A stretch of 64,000 nt of DNA from Liolophura sinensis. Its lineage: Eukaryota; Mollusca; Polyplacophora; Chitonida; Chitonidae. Below the pieces are notes generated by a model. The model ran no database searches. It saw only the letters and a program-made list of their open reading frames with translations, and was not told the origin of the DNA. The stretch spans positions 30,287,979 through 30,351,978 of the forward strand of contig NC_088302.1 in NCBI RefSeq assembly GCF_032854445.1, in the 5' to 3' direction. Within the stretch, counting starts at the first letter, position 1, and each line of letters opens with the position of its first letter. Below are positions 14,101-25,377 of this stretch, piece by piece. The translations under genes were made by a program, and so were the position numbers.

Positions 14101-17100
14101 CTGAGACCTACACTACTTGTTGCTTGAAGAGAAAAGAAAAACATCTGCTGACAATACCCTGACACTGGCACTACCCCAAGATAATATTACATGTAATGTG
14201 ATATGTGGGTGTCTGGGCTGTACTACCACTAACAAGAGAATACCTGGTGTACAGATTTTCACTCTACCCAGACCTGGGCTTTTGTTGTAAAAACTTTTTG
14301 TTAACCCTCGCCAAGAAAGCGAACACGCAGTGTGTATTAAAATGTCTCTATTTTCAGCAAATGTACACAAGCCCATGAGCACACAATACCTGCTTTGTTA
14401 CAGGTACTGATCAATGCCCATCATGTGAAATATTCCTGTTCTGTTAGCAACGGCAGCGCAATGTAACCTATTTTATTTTTTAAAAGTATTAAGTATTTTC
14501 AGGCATTAGGTGCCTACCTTTGCCTACAGTAACTACTGAAGATTCCTTTCTTATAAATTTTATTTTTCACACTATTTCAAGTTTTAAGCAAATTATGACT
14601 TAGAGATACGATATACTTGTTATCCTACAGACAAAAATAAGCTTATTCTGGCCATTAAATTCATTTACTGTGTTTCACTAAACATTTTGTCCTCTTAAAA
14701 TGCCCTCCAGAAGCATGTAATGGCGTTAAAACTTATGATGCCAAAAGTTTTTCTGATAAAAATTAATCAAATTTCACAATAAAAAAACTCTTAATTGTAT
14801 AAATCAAAGAGAATCAAGACCTGAAAGGAGCTAAACTTTAGGTAAAATGCAGTAATCACCAGTCATTTGTGCAAGTTCCACTCTATCAGAAGACCTGAAA
14901 CTTTCTGAGCCAGCAAACAGAAGAGTGTACTTTCAGTTTCAAACAGAAAATGATGCAATACCTATCTCTGAACAGAATCGGGGTAATGTGACAACCTACA
15001 ACTCCATATCTCTCTATATGAGTTTTTTGTATGTGTATTTACTATCAAACACTTGACTGCTTATTTAATACAACAGTTAAGTCGAGAGGTTTATAGGTGC
15101 TGAAAAAACGATGTAACAAAAACCTGTACGAACTTGTTTGTTTTTGATTATCAAAAGTGTATTTATGGAGCAAGGTATCCATTTTTACATCCATGTACGT
15201 GTAATGATAAACCAAGATCAAATCAGAAGCCTAGTGTGCTTCTAACACCATTATCATTATTGCCAATAGCATGTCTTCCGAATCCATGTATACAAAGAAA
15301 GAACACACATTAGTGATATGAAGCGCGCCAAGAAACCATTAATCAATACCACATGTGAGAAGGCACGACTTCCTTTGTGAAGAGTTGTGTTGATAAACGA
15401 GGAAGCTTGTCCATCAAGAGTGTAATGTATTCCGCTAAATGACACCTGCATGCCTGACCAAAAATGAATGCAACAGGCAAATACGACTTCGAATGCTTGT
15501 ATCATGCAGCGAAATTACAGCCCTGCTCAATCTATCTGCACAAGCTATCATTAGTAGCCGCCCACTTAAAAGCACATGAAACACGCATTAAGACAACCGA
15601 CAGGCTTTACATGATACAAGACATTTTATCAGTTGATAAAATGATTTTGCTAAGACAGGCATTGTGGCCATACACACGGTTGTGTACTGTAGTGTATGTG
15701 TACATACCTATAACATGTTTTCTGAAATTTTCTGAATCAGATTCTGTTGAGCAACGAATTACCAATGTTTAATGTATTTATGAATGAAGTAGACAAATCA
15801 TGGCAAAATTTGAGGAACTGGACATAAGTTCCTGACACAATGGTGATCGGTTAATTAATGTCAACACAAGCTACTGGACATTTTTCACAAGTCTTATAAT
15901 ACATACAAGAGCTGAAGAGGACATTTTTTACCTTCAGGGACACAGGAGTTTAATATTAAAACTTCCTTATATCACCACATATACATCATCTGAATATAAC
16001 TGGTTGACGTAGTAAATGCAACAGAGATGGACATTTATTATTTCCTCATTTTTGCAATAGTATACAACATAGGTGTAAAACAATTACTAACGTGAACCCA
16101 CCAAGCTACAAGTAATTTATTTGTTTACTCTCTACGATGTATAATTTAATTTGAAGCTGGGCATCACTCAGGTTCAGCAGGTTATAAACTATGCCATAAC
16201 TTTGTCAGTGTAGATGCATGTACAACCAGTCTATAATGAAAAGCTTTCTGTGACAATGTATATGGTCAATACTAAAAGAAAATCTGTTTAAAATTTGAAA
16301 CAGCGCATAGTAATTAACTACTGCAATACAGCTTCTAACCTTGCATTATTATGAAGAAAATTAATGAGCTGGGTTTACCATATTGCATATAGATTGCTTT
16401 CTACAACTAAGCTCATCACAGACTTTTCAACAGACGCTTGCTGTGGGTATTCCACTTACAGTACAACCAGATCTATTATTTGTTTTTGTTTACTACTTCA
16501 TGTAAGCACACATGCCACAACTATGTCAACATGCAAACCACTAAAATACGCCTTTTCATGTACTTTGTGAAATGAATGCGTGCCAAATGCGTGCCAAATG
16601 CGTGATAAGCGCCAAATATATCACATACATTCAAAACATTAAATCATGAATGCAGCCCTTCCATTTTATTTCTTTACCTCATCAATGTTTTGGTTCTGGA
16701 ATCCTGCAACAAAGTGCAGCCCAAGCAGAAAAACATGTACGATAAATGACCTAAAGTTTCGCACATGAGTTACTGTCGTTTACTTTCGCATGATCTGAGT
16801 TGGCGGCAAGATAACAAAAGAGAGTGATTAGCCCCCCTGCCCGTTTAATTATCCTGCATGGCACTCAGCAGCTCTGGTTGCTAATACTCGCCACATGGGG
16901 TCCAGTCACTGACAGTGAGGTGTGCTGGTCTCCTGATCAGTAGGCCTGCATGTACACCTCTGATTATACCCATGAATGGAATCGAAGAAAGTATTAAAAA
17001 GGGAGATGTTTATTACAAACCTTTAAGTTTCAAATGCTGTCTGAAAGCACGACCAAGCCAAAAAAGGAATGTACAGTGCAGTGGAAGTCACCTCACACCA

Positions 17101-20100
17101 TTATCTGGTGACCAGTTGTCTGCTAAGAGCTCTCATTATGCAACGAACATGTGTATGCAAATGTATTTTAGCTAAAAACTAATTTCACAGAGAAATATCT
17201 GTCATCAGCTTCCCATGTCCATGTAATTCTAATTTAGTATCTCAGTCTACACACACATTTTGTTTCTTTGCAGTCGAAACTGTTCTCATATTGCACAAGA
17301 GTTCGTTTTCCCGCGTTTGTGTATTGGGAACCTCCATTAAACACAGAAAACATACTCCACGGGAGGTTTTGGAAAACTACGCCTACCAGGATTTACTTTA
17401 ACCGCTTTTCAGTAGCACTGTGTGCGAGTCTAGCATATCGGGAGACAGGATTTGTTTGAGTTGTTATCACATTGGGAGTTCACACAACAGTTCGTCACTG
17501 GGTTTATAAACAAAATGCTTTAGGATTTCCTACACGCTGTTTTGCCCAAATATCATTTACATGTTGCCAGCGACAGGTAAGATTATTGTTTTGCCTTTTG
17601 CAATGAATTTTTACTGCAAGTCAGTGGAGATGGGGACTTGGATAGATATGGATAGACATTTACCTTTGGGATGATCAACATCCCAGGGTGTTAAAAGTCA
17701 GGTGTCCTAGCAACCTAAGCATTGTAAAGAAGTACATGGATGAGCGGGGTAGGTTAGTACTCAACTGTTCTCTGAAATTTTACAATTTATCCTAACAGGC
17801 CGAAGGGGACTGATCCATGACTATGCGAGGCCCTACAAGCATTTTCATCCAGAGCTAGTTTGTAAGTATGGATTTGCGGTGTGCTAAACTGTGCTCCAGC
17901 TTTGCATACCAAGCATAAAAATGGATATTTGACACTCCAGATGCATAAAGGTACTGGGTAGTCACACTTTAATCTTCACAGAGTTTTGTCCCAAAATCCC
18001 ATTTATCACAAAATAATGATAATAAAATAATCTACCTGTTGCAAAGTGCATGTACTAAAATTATTATGATTAAAACCGAGGAAAACATTAACTGTTGGTG
18101 GTACCAGCACAGAATAACTGCACAGTGAAGCGTGAGCTTCTTTATTACATTGTGAGCATAATCCCTGACCACCCCTGATGCTCTCCCGTGGCACGCAGTC
18201 AGTAACAACCTCAACCAACGCAATGAATCCTGGGATACACTTTCCGGGTTCCATGGCCAAACTTTAGGTCATTTACAGTAGCCTGACTACATGTATATGT
18301 ACATCTAGACCATTTAGTTTCCGGGTCACACATATAAAACAACGCACACAACGGAACTACCTCAAAGTCAATGAGTTAATACATACCTCTAATGGTATTC
18401 CATTTCCATCTCCTACTATGAATGTTAGGTGATTATCTGTCTGAATAAAAGCTGAAATAAAGCATACAGTAACAGTGTATTATATACATAGTGACAACGA
18501 AACCACACAAACAGCTAATGCTTAGGGATTATGAATGATCCCACCATGTAACGGCATCACTGCCAAAATCTGCAGTGCAATCTATGGCATTTTGAAGGGG
18601 TATAAGAAGCATACTGTTAACATTTGCAACATGAAATGAGTGATTTTAATATACATGTATATGCACCTCTGTTGTAAAACAAGGACATGTATCATGTTGT
18701 ATTACAACTGGAGATAGATAAATGTATTTTACCAACTGTTAATGAAAACAATTAAGGCACCAAACTAGAGACACTGCATTAAAAGAATGGATACTCTTTA
18801 GTTGGTAGTCCAATGTGCAGGGAATTCAAATTAAGAACTGAATTTGTCATTCTTCCAAAGTAAATTAATTTTCAGACTGAAAATGTATTCACTACACTAC
18901 AACAGTCATCACAGCAAGACAGCTTGCTACCTTTAAGTCTAACTCTATTTTAAATCCCATACAGTAAGATTATGTCAATAAGCAGAGAGTCAGTCTATTT
19001 ACTTATTTACACATATCTTATTGGTGTCTTTATACATGATCACCATCTGGCTGATGGTTGGAAGAAGAAGTTGCTGACTAGCAAGAAAAACAACTGAATG
19101 ACAAATTAGTTTTTACACACTTTAGCCAACCCAAGCCAATAGACAACAAATTTGAACACAGCTCACGATCATGGTCATAGATCACTGAAGAGTCCTTGCT
19201 CTCATTTAGAAGCTTAAATTACATTATGACAAGTGGTCTTTAACAGATGTTTGAATGCACAAATGGCCATTTAAGGGACTACCTTTTGTCACTGTGACGT
19301 TCCATGAACAGAGGAATTCACAAATTCTTAGCCTAAGACCCGAATTGAACAAACACCTCATAAATTATCAGTTAATCTCATTCAAGAATCACACAAAAAT
19401 GTACACATGTACTTGATGGTACATGTATATGGTAATGCTTTCTTGCATCAAGTTTTCACATTTCCTCAAATGCATAACTGCATATAACAGTGTCAAAATC
19501 TATGACTTTTAAATATCACAGAAATGGATTTGATTGCAAGACATACTTTGCTCATGACAAATATGAACAATTTATCTTAGCCACTGATTCATTTCACATA
19601 ACATACTGAACTTATTTGGGAATTTGGCTCAAAACAAATTATGAGGTACTGGTAAGATCACGGGTAGAACTAAAGTTCACGAAAGTCTGTGTAGCTTGTG
19701 GATGGATTTCAGGTATCATTACATGTGGAATTTGTTTACACTTTCATAGGTAAACATGTCTGTGTTGAATACAGCCTTAATTCACTCTTTCAGGCATGAC
19801 AGAATATGGGTTTGAAAAAAACTATAAGGGTAAGGGTGTAGAGATATCAAAATAATCAGTGCTGTCAAATATGACAAATCATGTTAAACTGTGAAAACAC
19901 CATTTTCAATTGTACAGACCAGGTTGTTCCCTCTGTTAATCAATTAGCCCCTTTTCAGACATTCATCAATGTGAAAAGCTGGTTTTTCAATGAATTGACA
20001 TCCCTCTACCATATGACAGCAGTATCAACTTTAGAATTCCATGCCATTTTAAAAAATGGCTGCTTAAACAACAATTTATAAAGTCAACAGTAAAATGAAA

Positions 20101-20714
20101 GACTGGTATATATATTCACCAAATAAATACGTTCTCACTCTTAAATACTACACATGTAAGTACAAACTGTGATGCGAAAGACTCTTAGGCCCAGAGACAT
20201 GTTATCATATCAATTAGGGAAGAAATGAGTTTAAATGGAATTCACAAAAACAGAACTATAGCTTATTATTAGGCTTAAATGTGGGGCAGGTGATATTTAA
20301 CAAACATCCGTACAGACGAAGCGGACATGCCAACTCACCCTTAAAATGCATAGCTGTAGCACTAGCAGAGTGAAATGAAAAATCCCGACTTTAAACAGTG
20401 ACAATTTAGAGAAGATGCCAGTGGTTATTAAGAACGATTAATGTTCATTACACTTCTGAAACGATATCACCAAAGTAGTGACAGCGACAATGACATTGAC
20501 ACTGACAGTCGAACCATTCAACTAACCAAAAGATGACAACCAACCAGTGATAAAATAACCCACCCTACAACTTGGTTCATGAGTTCTTACCTTGACTTTG
20601 ACTTTCTACCGCATCCACCAGGCTGGTAATGTGAGGAAAGGAATTGAAAAGGAGGATAAAATGTAAAATTTCTAAAGCCATATTTTCCTTCCTGTAACCA
20701 TCGATGCCCGCCAT
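1284..20714 (-). CDS. TMEM131: TMEM131 orthologue, 5' portion (partial, 8 coding exons)
   Basis: Type I membrane protein of the secretory pathway. In animals the luminal PapD-like domains bind immature collagen and the cytosolic tail (not in this window) engages TRAPP for ER-to-Golgi export; that is family knowledge. Coding exons in transcript order: 20714-20591, 18451-18387, 12985-12954, 7935-7867, 4694-4571, 2360-2247, 1834-1712, 1364-1284. All have GT/AG junctions and compatible phases, giving 244 codons. The ATG at 20714 has A at -3 and opens a hydrophobic segment (ALEILHFILLF) that fits a signal sequence. Diagnostic stretches are AFIQ (second exon), QQPVGMPRMEQV (exons 4-5), PPGGNTTFDVVFLARQVGNV (exon 6), VFGVGVPNPYRLRPYLGAKV (exon 7) and EMYSSDGDLHLELPTG (exon 8), all close to vertebrate TMEM131. 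The next exon is not visible before the left edge. A TMEM131L paralogue cannot be fully excluded. Confidence 0.92.
2049..2107. repeat. TA dinucleotide microsatellite
   Basis: About 28 uninterrupted TA units in the intron between TMEM131 exons 1834-1712 and 2360-2247. Likely length-polymorphic. Confidence 0.95.
4183..4445 (-). mobile_element. SINE-A, near full length
   Basis: (TTTA)n tail, body and diverged tRNA head are all recognisable (GGCCAGCATTATGGGGGGAG, GGCCGGAGAGGAAGTCAGCA, GGACTTGAACCC), in a TMEM131 intron. Confidence 0.88.
4938..5165 (-). mobile_element. SINE-A, diverged copy
   Basis: Tail, body and part of the head (GACTTGAACTCATAGCGAAT) are present with many substitutions; in a TMEM131 intron. 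Confidence 0.82.
6600..7122. repeat. ~306-bp diverged tandem duplication
   Basis: Blocks near 6600-6815 and 6905-7122 share GAGCTGAAAATAACTGAGTG / AAGCTGAAAATCACTGAGAG, GAAAATCGTTGA, and AAAGGC(T/A)GATTT(G/A)CCA(T/C)ATTTGGCAC, all offset by about 306 bp. Intronic to TMEM131. No coding is conserved between the copies. Confidence 0.7.
9105..9235 (-). mobile_element. SINE-C 3' part with B-type tail, minus
   Basis: Reverse complement reads GACTCGCCCTGCCACAAG, then GTCATGTGACTAAGAGATTG, then CAGTAAACCCCAAGCATAC. It links the SINE-C body end (seen at 63981-64000) to the tail used by SINE-B. Confidence 0.65.
9858..9965 (-). mobile_element. SINE-A fragment
   Basis: 3' end only: TTTGATTAGTG, GCCGTTCTGAAGAATATTTT, GACGACGGCCAGCATTAGAG. 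Diverged and truncated. Confidence 0.7.
13257..13522 (-). mobile_element. SINE-A, near full length
   Basis: Tail GATTTATGTTTTACACTGTA, body GGCGGCCAGCATTATTGTGG, and head with GGACTTGAACTAACACCAAC and CTCGGCC. Lies 270 bp upstream, in transcript sense, of TMEM131 exon 12985-12954. Confidence 0.88.
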
Positions 20715-23700
20715 GCTGTTCTATTTCAATACAGCTTCATCTACCGATAAATAATCACCTGCGAAAGATACGAAGAAACTTTGATGATCAATGTTCACAT
20801 TGCCACGATTTTAAACAAATATTAAAGATATCCATACGCACTCGAGAATAAAACGTTCTCAAAAGATGGCAAATAACGTACAACAATCAGACTAATATTA
20901 ATACGAAACAGCGGAAAGATAGTATGACTAGCTTTGTACGCTTCCAGGTCAGCCTCATTAGCAACAAAATAATAAAACATACCAACATCTGATTGGTTAA
21001 CCTGTAAAATTAGGTAAAGCACTTAATTTGAAGTCAGTGCAAGTACTGACCATGGCATTTCATCTGTCTTTCAGAATGTTACTAAAATTATGTTTTACAC
21101 CTACAGCGTTATGCTATAACCTAGTTTAATTTACTTCATACAGAAGGCTTACATAGAAAAAGCTGAGGCATCTTTCGGTGGCAATCCAATCAAATACCTT
21201 GTTTCATGACTGCGCGGGTGAACGTTGCCAACAAGTGCTGCCCCCTTTACTCGTGTTTCAGAAGATGATTGTAAACAGAAAACACTGAAGATTGTGTTGC
21301 CATAGAACAACAACGTATCCAAACCTGAACCAATGCTTTGTTTGAGCGACGGATCAAAAAGAAATTGGTAACTAATTTTTTTAAAGTAAACAGTGTTGCA
21401 TTTTCTGAGCATAAACATGTTGAGTGTTGTTTTAAGGCCATGTGGTACTGTAACTCATTTTATACAAACAACAACAACAACAACAGAGGTTGTACAGGTT
21501 AGGTGCTGTTTAGGCGACATGGTAGAGAATATGACGTCTCTGGATATAAGAGAGGGATCAATGAAACATGCATACATGAGACCTGAAAGGCCTAATTTCA
21601 TTAAATGCAACGTTAGTTGTGGCGATATTTGAAAATCTGATAGTTGACAGCCACACCAGTATGTAACGTGTTCAAGATCACTGCTTCCACACCCAGTTGT
21701 ATTTTTCCAGTGGGTGTGTGGTGGAAAGAATCTTGAAGAAACTCAGCCCAAAATAGGTTGTAGATTTGTGACTAAAGCCTGGTCAAAAGTAATAGTCTGA
21801 ATATGTAAAATTAGCATACCCAAATGATTTTTACAATTTATAGAAAGCATGACAAAATATATATTTTTGGAAAGCTCAGTATATGTGTTTTTAAAAAATA
21901 CATTGTTCATAATTCAGCGAGGAGCCACCCATAAAACATAATTTTTGGAAAATAGCAAAAAATGATCACTTTTTTAGGGGGTCAAAAACAAGGCCTATTA
22001 ATTTATTCCATTAATGTTTTTCTGGGAAGTATATTGACACAATTTTATAATACTAAAAGAAGAATTATAGTATTTAAAAATTAATGGTAAATTTAGGGGT
22101 ACATGTTGAAAAATTAAATATAAAAGAGTTCAGCTATTTTGGTACCCCATTTTGATTTTCCGGAAGCCAGTTCCAGAAAAATATTTCTGCTTTGGTTACT
22201 ATGGAGCAGATATAAATTAATTACTAATAAAGTGTTTCAAAGTTTTCATTTTTAACTCAAAATTAAGTCAGACATTCTTTTGTGAATTCTACCCCATGAA
22301 TATTTGCCCTACAAGAAAGTACTGTTTGTGTTATATCTATCAGTTACTTTACCTAAATATTAAAAATTATTTATTTTGTAATGTTACATTACACTTTCTA
22401 AGCAAATGCTGTAATCTCTGTAAAGTATTTTTTAAGTTAAGAACTCGATTCCTTCTGGAGGCATATAAATTCCATCTTTTGCCATTCATTAATTTATTCG
22501 TTTAATCAGGCATTTACTTATATCACATAATTCAGTTTTAAAATAAGCTGATTGTATGATCTGATCATGCACAGTTAGTATGCCATTGTATATTTAGAGC
22601 CAGACAACTTAGCACTACACGGTCATAGAGTAATGCTGTGGACACTATGTGCTCCAGTGTAAACATATGCTTTCAGTGTATGCACACTTAGCATTTTGTT
22701 ACTTTTTACTGTCAAACCCCTACCATCAAAATCAGCTCCAAAATCACACAGGGCCTCACTTAAACCCCCAAAAGAAGTGAGTCATTTTTAGCCAATAAGT
22801 TTGTCTTTGTTTTTAAAGTATTGTTAGCTGTGTAATATGTGTAAAATCAACATTTTTATTTATCTGAGGCCAATAGCAGAAACCTTTGGCTTTGTTGTCA
22901 GTTTCCTGCTGTAAAAATGACTTGTACATAACCTCTAACGCCTGGTTTCTTGATCTCCACTATATATTCGGTACTATTGAGACGTAATAATACAGAACAA
23001 CATGGTACTAAATTGTCCAACTTCCAGGCATCTTGGGGTCAGCTTTCAGCCATTTAACAAAATAAACTAGTGACGCCTCCTGACAACCTTTGGGAACTCT
23101 AGTAGAATAGTGCACTTAAAATGTAACTAACAGTTCATTTCACTTTATATTCATATTCAGTAACCATAAATTTGGGTTAAACTTTATCAACTCCCCTCTT
23201 ATTCGGCGCACTGGCCTCCTCTCATCATTGGGAAGTTGAGGATATGAAAGTGAGGCTGTCTTACCTAGCCTTGTGGAAATGTGCCATACAAAAAAGCCTT
23301 TCTTGAAGTAAGTAACTTTCAGAGAAAGTGGCCAAGGGTACAAAAAAATTATTTTTCTTACAGTGATCTGGCCTGTATGTCTTAACCTGGAGTGGTTTCA
23401 GATTAAATTGGAAAAAAAAGGTCAGATCGGATTGACACTGTTGCAGCACATTACACAAGATAATTCTATATTGAATGATACTGGCGATGTTTTTTGAGAG
23501 AAATAAACTATAATTTGAAATGGGTTTGAGAGTATTTACCTGGCTGAAATGTATCACATAATCAGCGACAACAACGAAAAGAACCATTTGGTCGAGAACA
23601 GGTAGAGCTTTTGGCACCTGGCTAGACCAGGTCAGCTGGATATAGCAACTCTAAATCACATTTCTGTCAACTGCTCCACCGACTTTGTAACTTCCTTTTG

Positions 23701-24462
23701 CGATGAATCTGTATTTTTGTTTTATGCTGACAGCAATTTTAATCTAACTAACTCTAGTTTTGGAAGGGATGAGAGCAAAAGGCCTCTCCATGACCACTTT
23801 GTGCCATTTACTTTCCCGTTGAATACTGATTTCCAAAATGCAGATCAGCTGATGGATCACCAAGAGAGACAAGAAAGATGCTCATGAAACATTCACTATC
23901 AGATATATATATTTTTAGATAGAACTAGAGCAACATGCGCACATGGGTTAAATCCCATTCTCGAACAGGGAATTTTCAAGATACCCTAGGGCCATGATGA
24001 AACTGGAAAAAAAGATGTACAGCACTCTTTTGTGTGATATGATGATCATACGTAGGAAAGTTCATTAGTAACTTGTCGAAAGGTCAGTTGTTTCCTCATG
24101 GCACTTTGTTTTTCTCCACTTACAATACTGGGCGCCATGGTATAAGTGAAATAAATTGAATTATGGCTTTCAGGAATATTATTATCAAGCAAAAAATATT
24201 ATACATGACCGTATTTTATGTGATAATTTGACCAACTCCAACTTTTGAGCAAACATGAATAAATGCTATGAGTCTTCACATTCATGACAAATCTAGCACT
24301 CAGAGTTGGATATCTATGCATACTTGGAATAACCGTCAGAGAAAACTTCAATAATATACCAGATCATTGTCAGAAAGAGAAAATCGAGGCTATAAGTCAT
24401 TTTCTGAAAATCATTTTTTCCGAGACCATCGTCCAAGAGCTATAACTAGCCATTTGGTTTTT

Positions 24463-24553
24463 GTATTTATTTATGTGATTAGTGTTTTATGCCATACTCG
24501 AGAATATTTCATTATGTGTTGTGAGGAAACTGGGCAGAGCCCAAGGTAAATCC
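24463..24553 (-). mobile_element. SINE-A fragment with internal deletion
   Basis: Tail TTTATGTGATTAGTGTTTTA and CATACTCGAGAATATTTCAT join directly to GAGGAAACTGGGCAGAGCCC; the GGCCAGCATTATG block is deleted. In the TMEM131-ELMOD intergenic region. Confidence 0.7.
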
Positions 24554-24924
24554 ACTTTCATGCGCAGGTTGATAGTACATTTATCAATGTTTTTTATCCA
24601 GTTGGCATAATCTGAATCATGAATTGGCACAATTATTGGTCCTTGACTATGTATGTTACTTGTCAATTTGGTTTTCAAGTATATCGTAGTTTTTAATTTC
24701 CAGACTGAGAATACATGTATAAAAATAGGCTTTGTCGTCATGTAAGTGTATAATGGTGAATGGTACATTCAAGTGAAATGGAATTACTGCGGCAAATTTC
24801 TGATTGTTGTAACCTTTTTTGTTGGTGATTTTGTCTAGTTTATAACACCTTAATATAAAGGTAACTTGATTCACAAAAGTTTAGTGAAATTTTGTTTTAT
24901 GAACTTTTGTAAAAGTGGACCCAG

Positions 24925-25130
24925 ATCCTAAGATCAAAGTCAGGAGACCCTTGATCAAACCCATGTTGTGTCATACCAAAGACTTAACAAATGGTACTTG
25001 TTGCTGCCTCACTTGACACTCAGCACTGAGAAGTTAGAGCAAGGAAATATAACTGGTTGCCTTGTGACTGGGTGGGCTGTCATGTGTGGTGTCATTGTTA
25101 AATACGATGTCAAATCCCAAGCATAAATAC
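24925..25130 (+). mobile_element. SINE-C, partial
   Basis: Shares CATACCAAAGACTTAACAAA, TTGACACTCAGCACTGAGAA and GGGTGGGCTGTCATGTGTGG with 63775-64000 and ends in a degraded ATACGATGTCAAATCCCAAG tail. Upstream of ELMOD. Confidence 0.78.
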
Positions 25131-25354
25131 CTACATGTAATGTAGCTCTGCATTGTTACTTTGATTTGTCTGTCAACCTGTTCAGTGTTAGTTTGTGAAG
25201 ATAAAGACGAAGATAAAATCTTCTCATTCTCTCTACCAATACAGAATATATGCAGAACCTGGATCTCAGTGGGTAGCTGTCATGTGTATAGACTACTGTA
25301 TTATTATTATTAAAAAAGCTCTGAGATTTCATGGTCCTTGTCCTTGGTTTGTAG

Positions 25355-25377
25355 GAACTGACTGACATGCCCTGATG
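25355..25377 (+). promoter_or_regulatory. Two-codon uORF overlapping the ELMOD start (TGATG)
   Basis: A plausible 5'-UTR acceptor (ttggtttgtag, ending at 25354) precedes an ATG at 25367 that reads ATG CCC TGA. Its stop overlaps the ELMOD ATG at 25375 as TGATG. The main start has a weak context (C at -3). If the transcript begins upstream of this exon, ribosomes would meet the minimal uORF first and would need leaky scanning or reinitiation. The arrangement is seen in the sequence; the regulatory effect is inference. Confidence 0.4.

Larger units (their letters stand above)
2361..20590. other. TMEM131 introns: repeats only
   Basis: The introns 2361-4570, 4695-7866, 7936-12953, 12986-18386 and 18452-20590 are AT-rich. 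Apart from the SINE copies, the 306-bp duplication at 6600-7122 and a short direct repeat near 9560-9720, I see no coding exon on either strand. The region 14000-18380 has no recognised repeat or gene. Confidence 0.6.
20715..25354. other. Divergent intergenic region TMEM131-ELMOD
   Basis: It separates two head-to-head genes and should hold both promoters and any ELMOD leader exon. AT-rich. Contains a (CAA)n tract near 21468-21485, a deleted SINE-A at 24463 and a partial SINE-C at 24925. No protein gene, CpG-dense block or TATA assignment could be supported. Confidence 0.55.

Noticed and set aside
21149..21418. 89-aa minus-strand open frame near the TMEM131 5' end
   Set aside because: No domain or similarity recognised, overlapped by another minus-strand frame, and no splice evidence.
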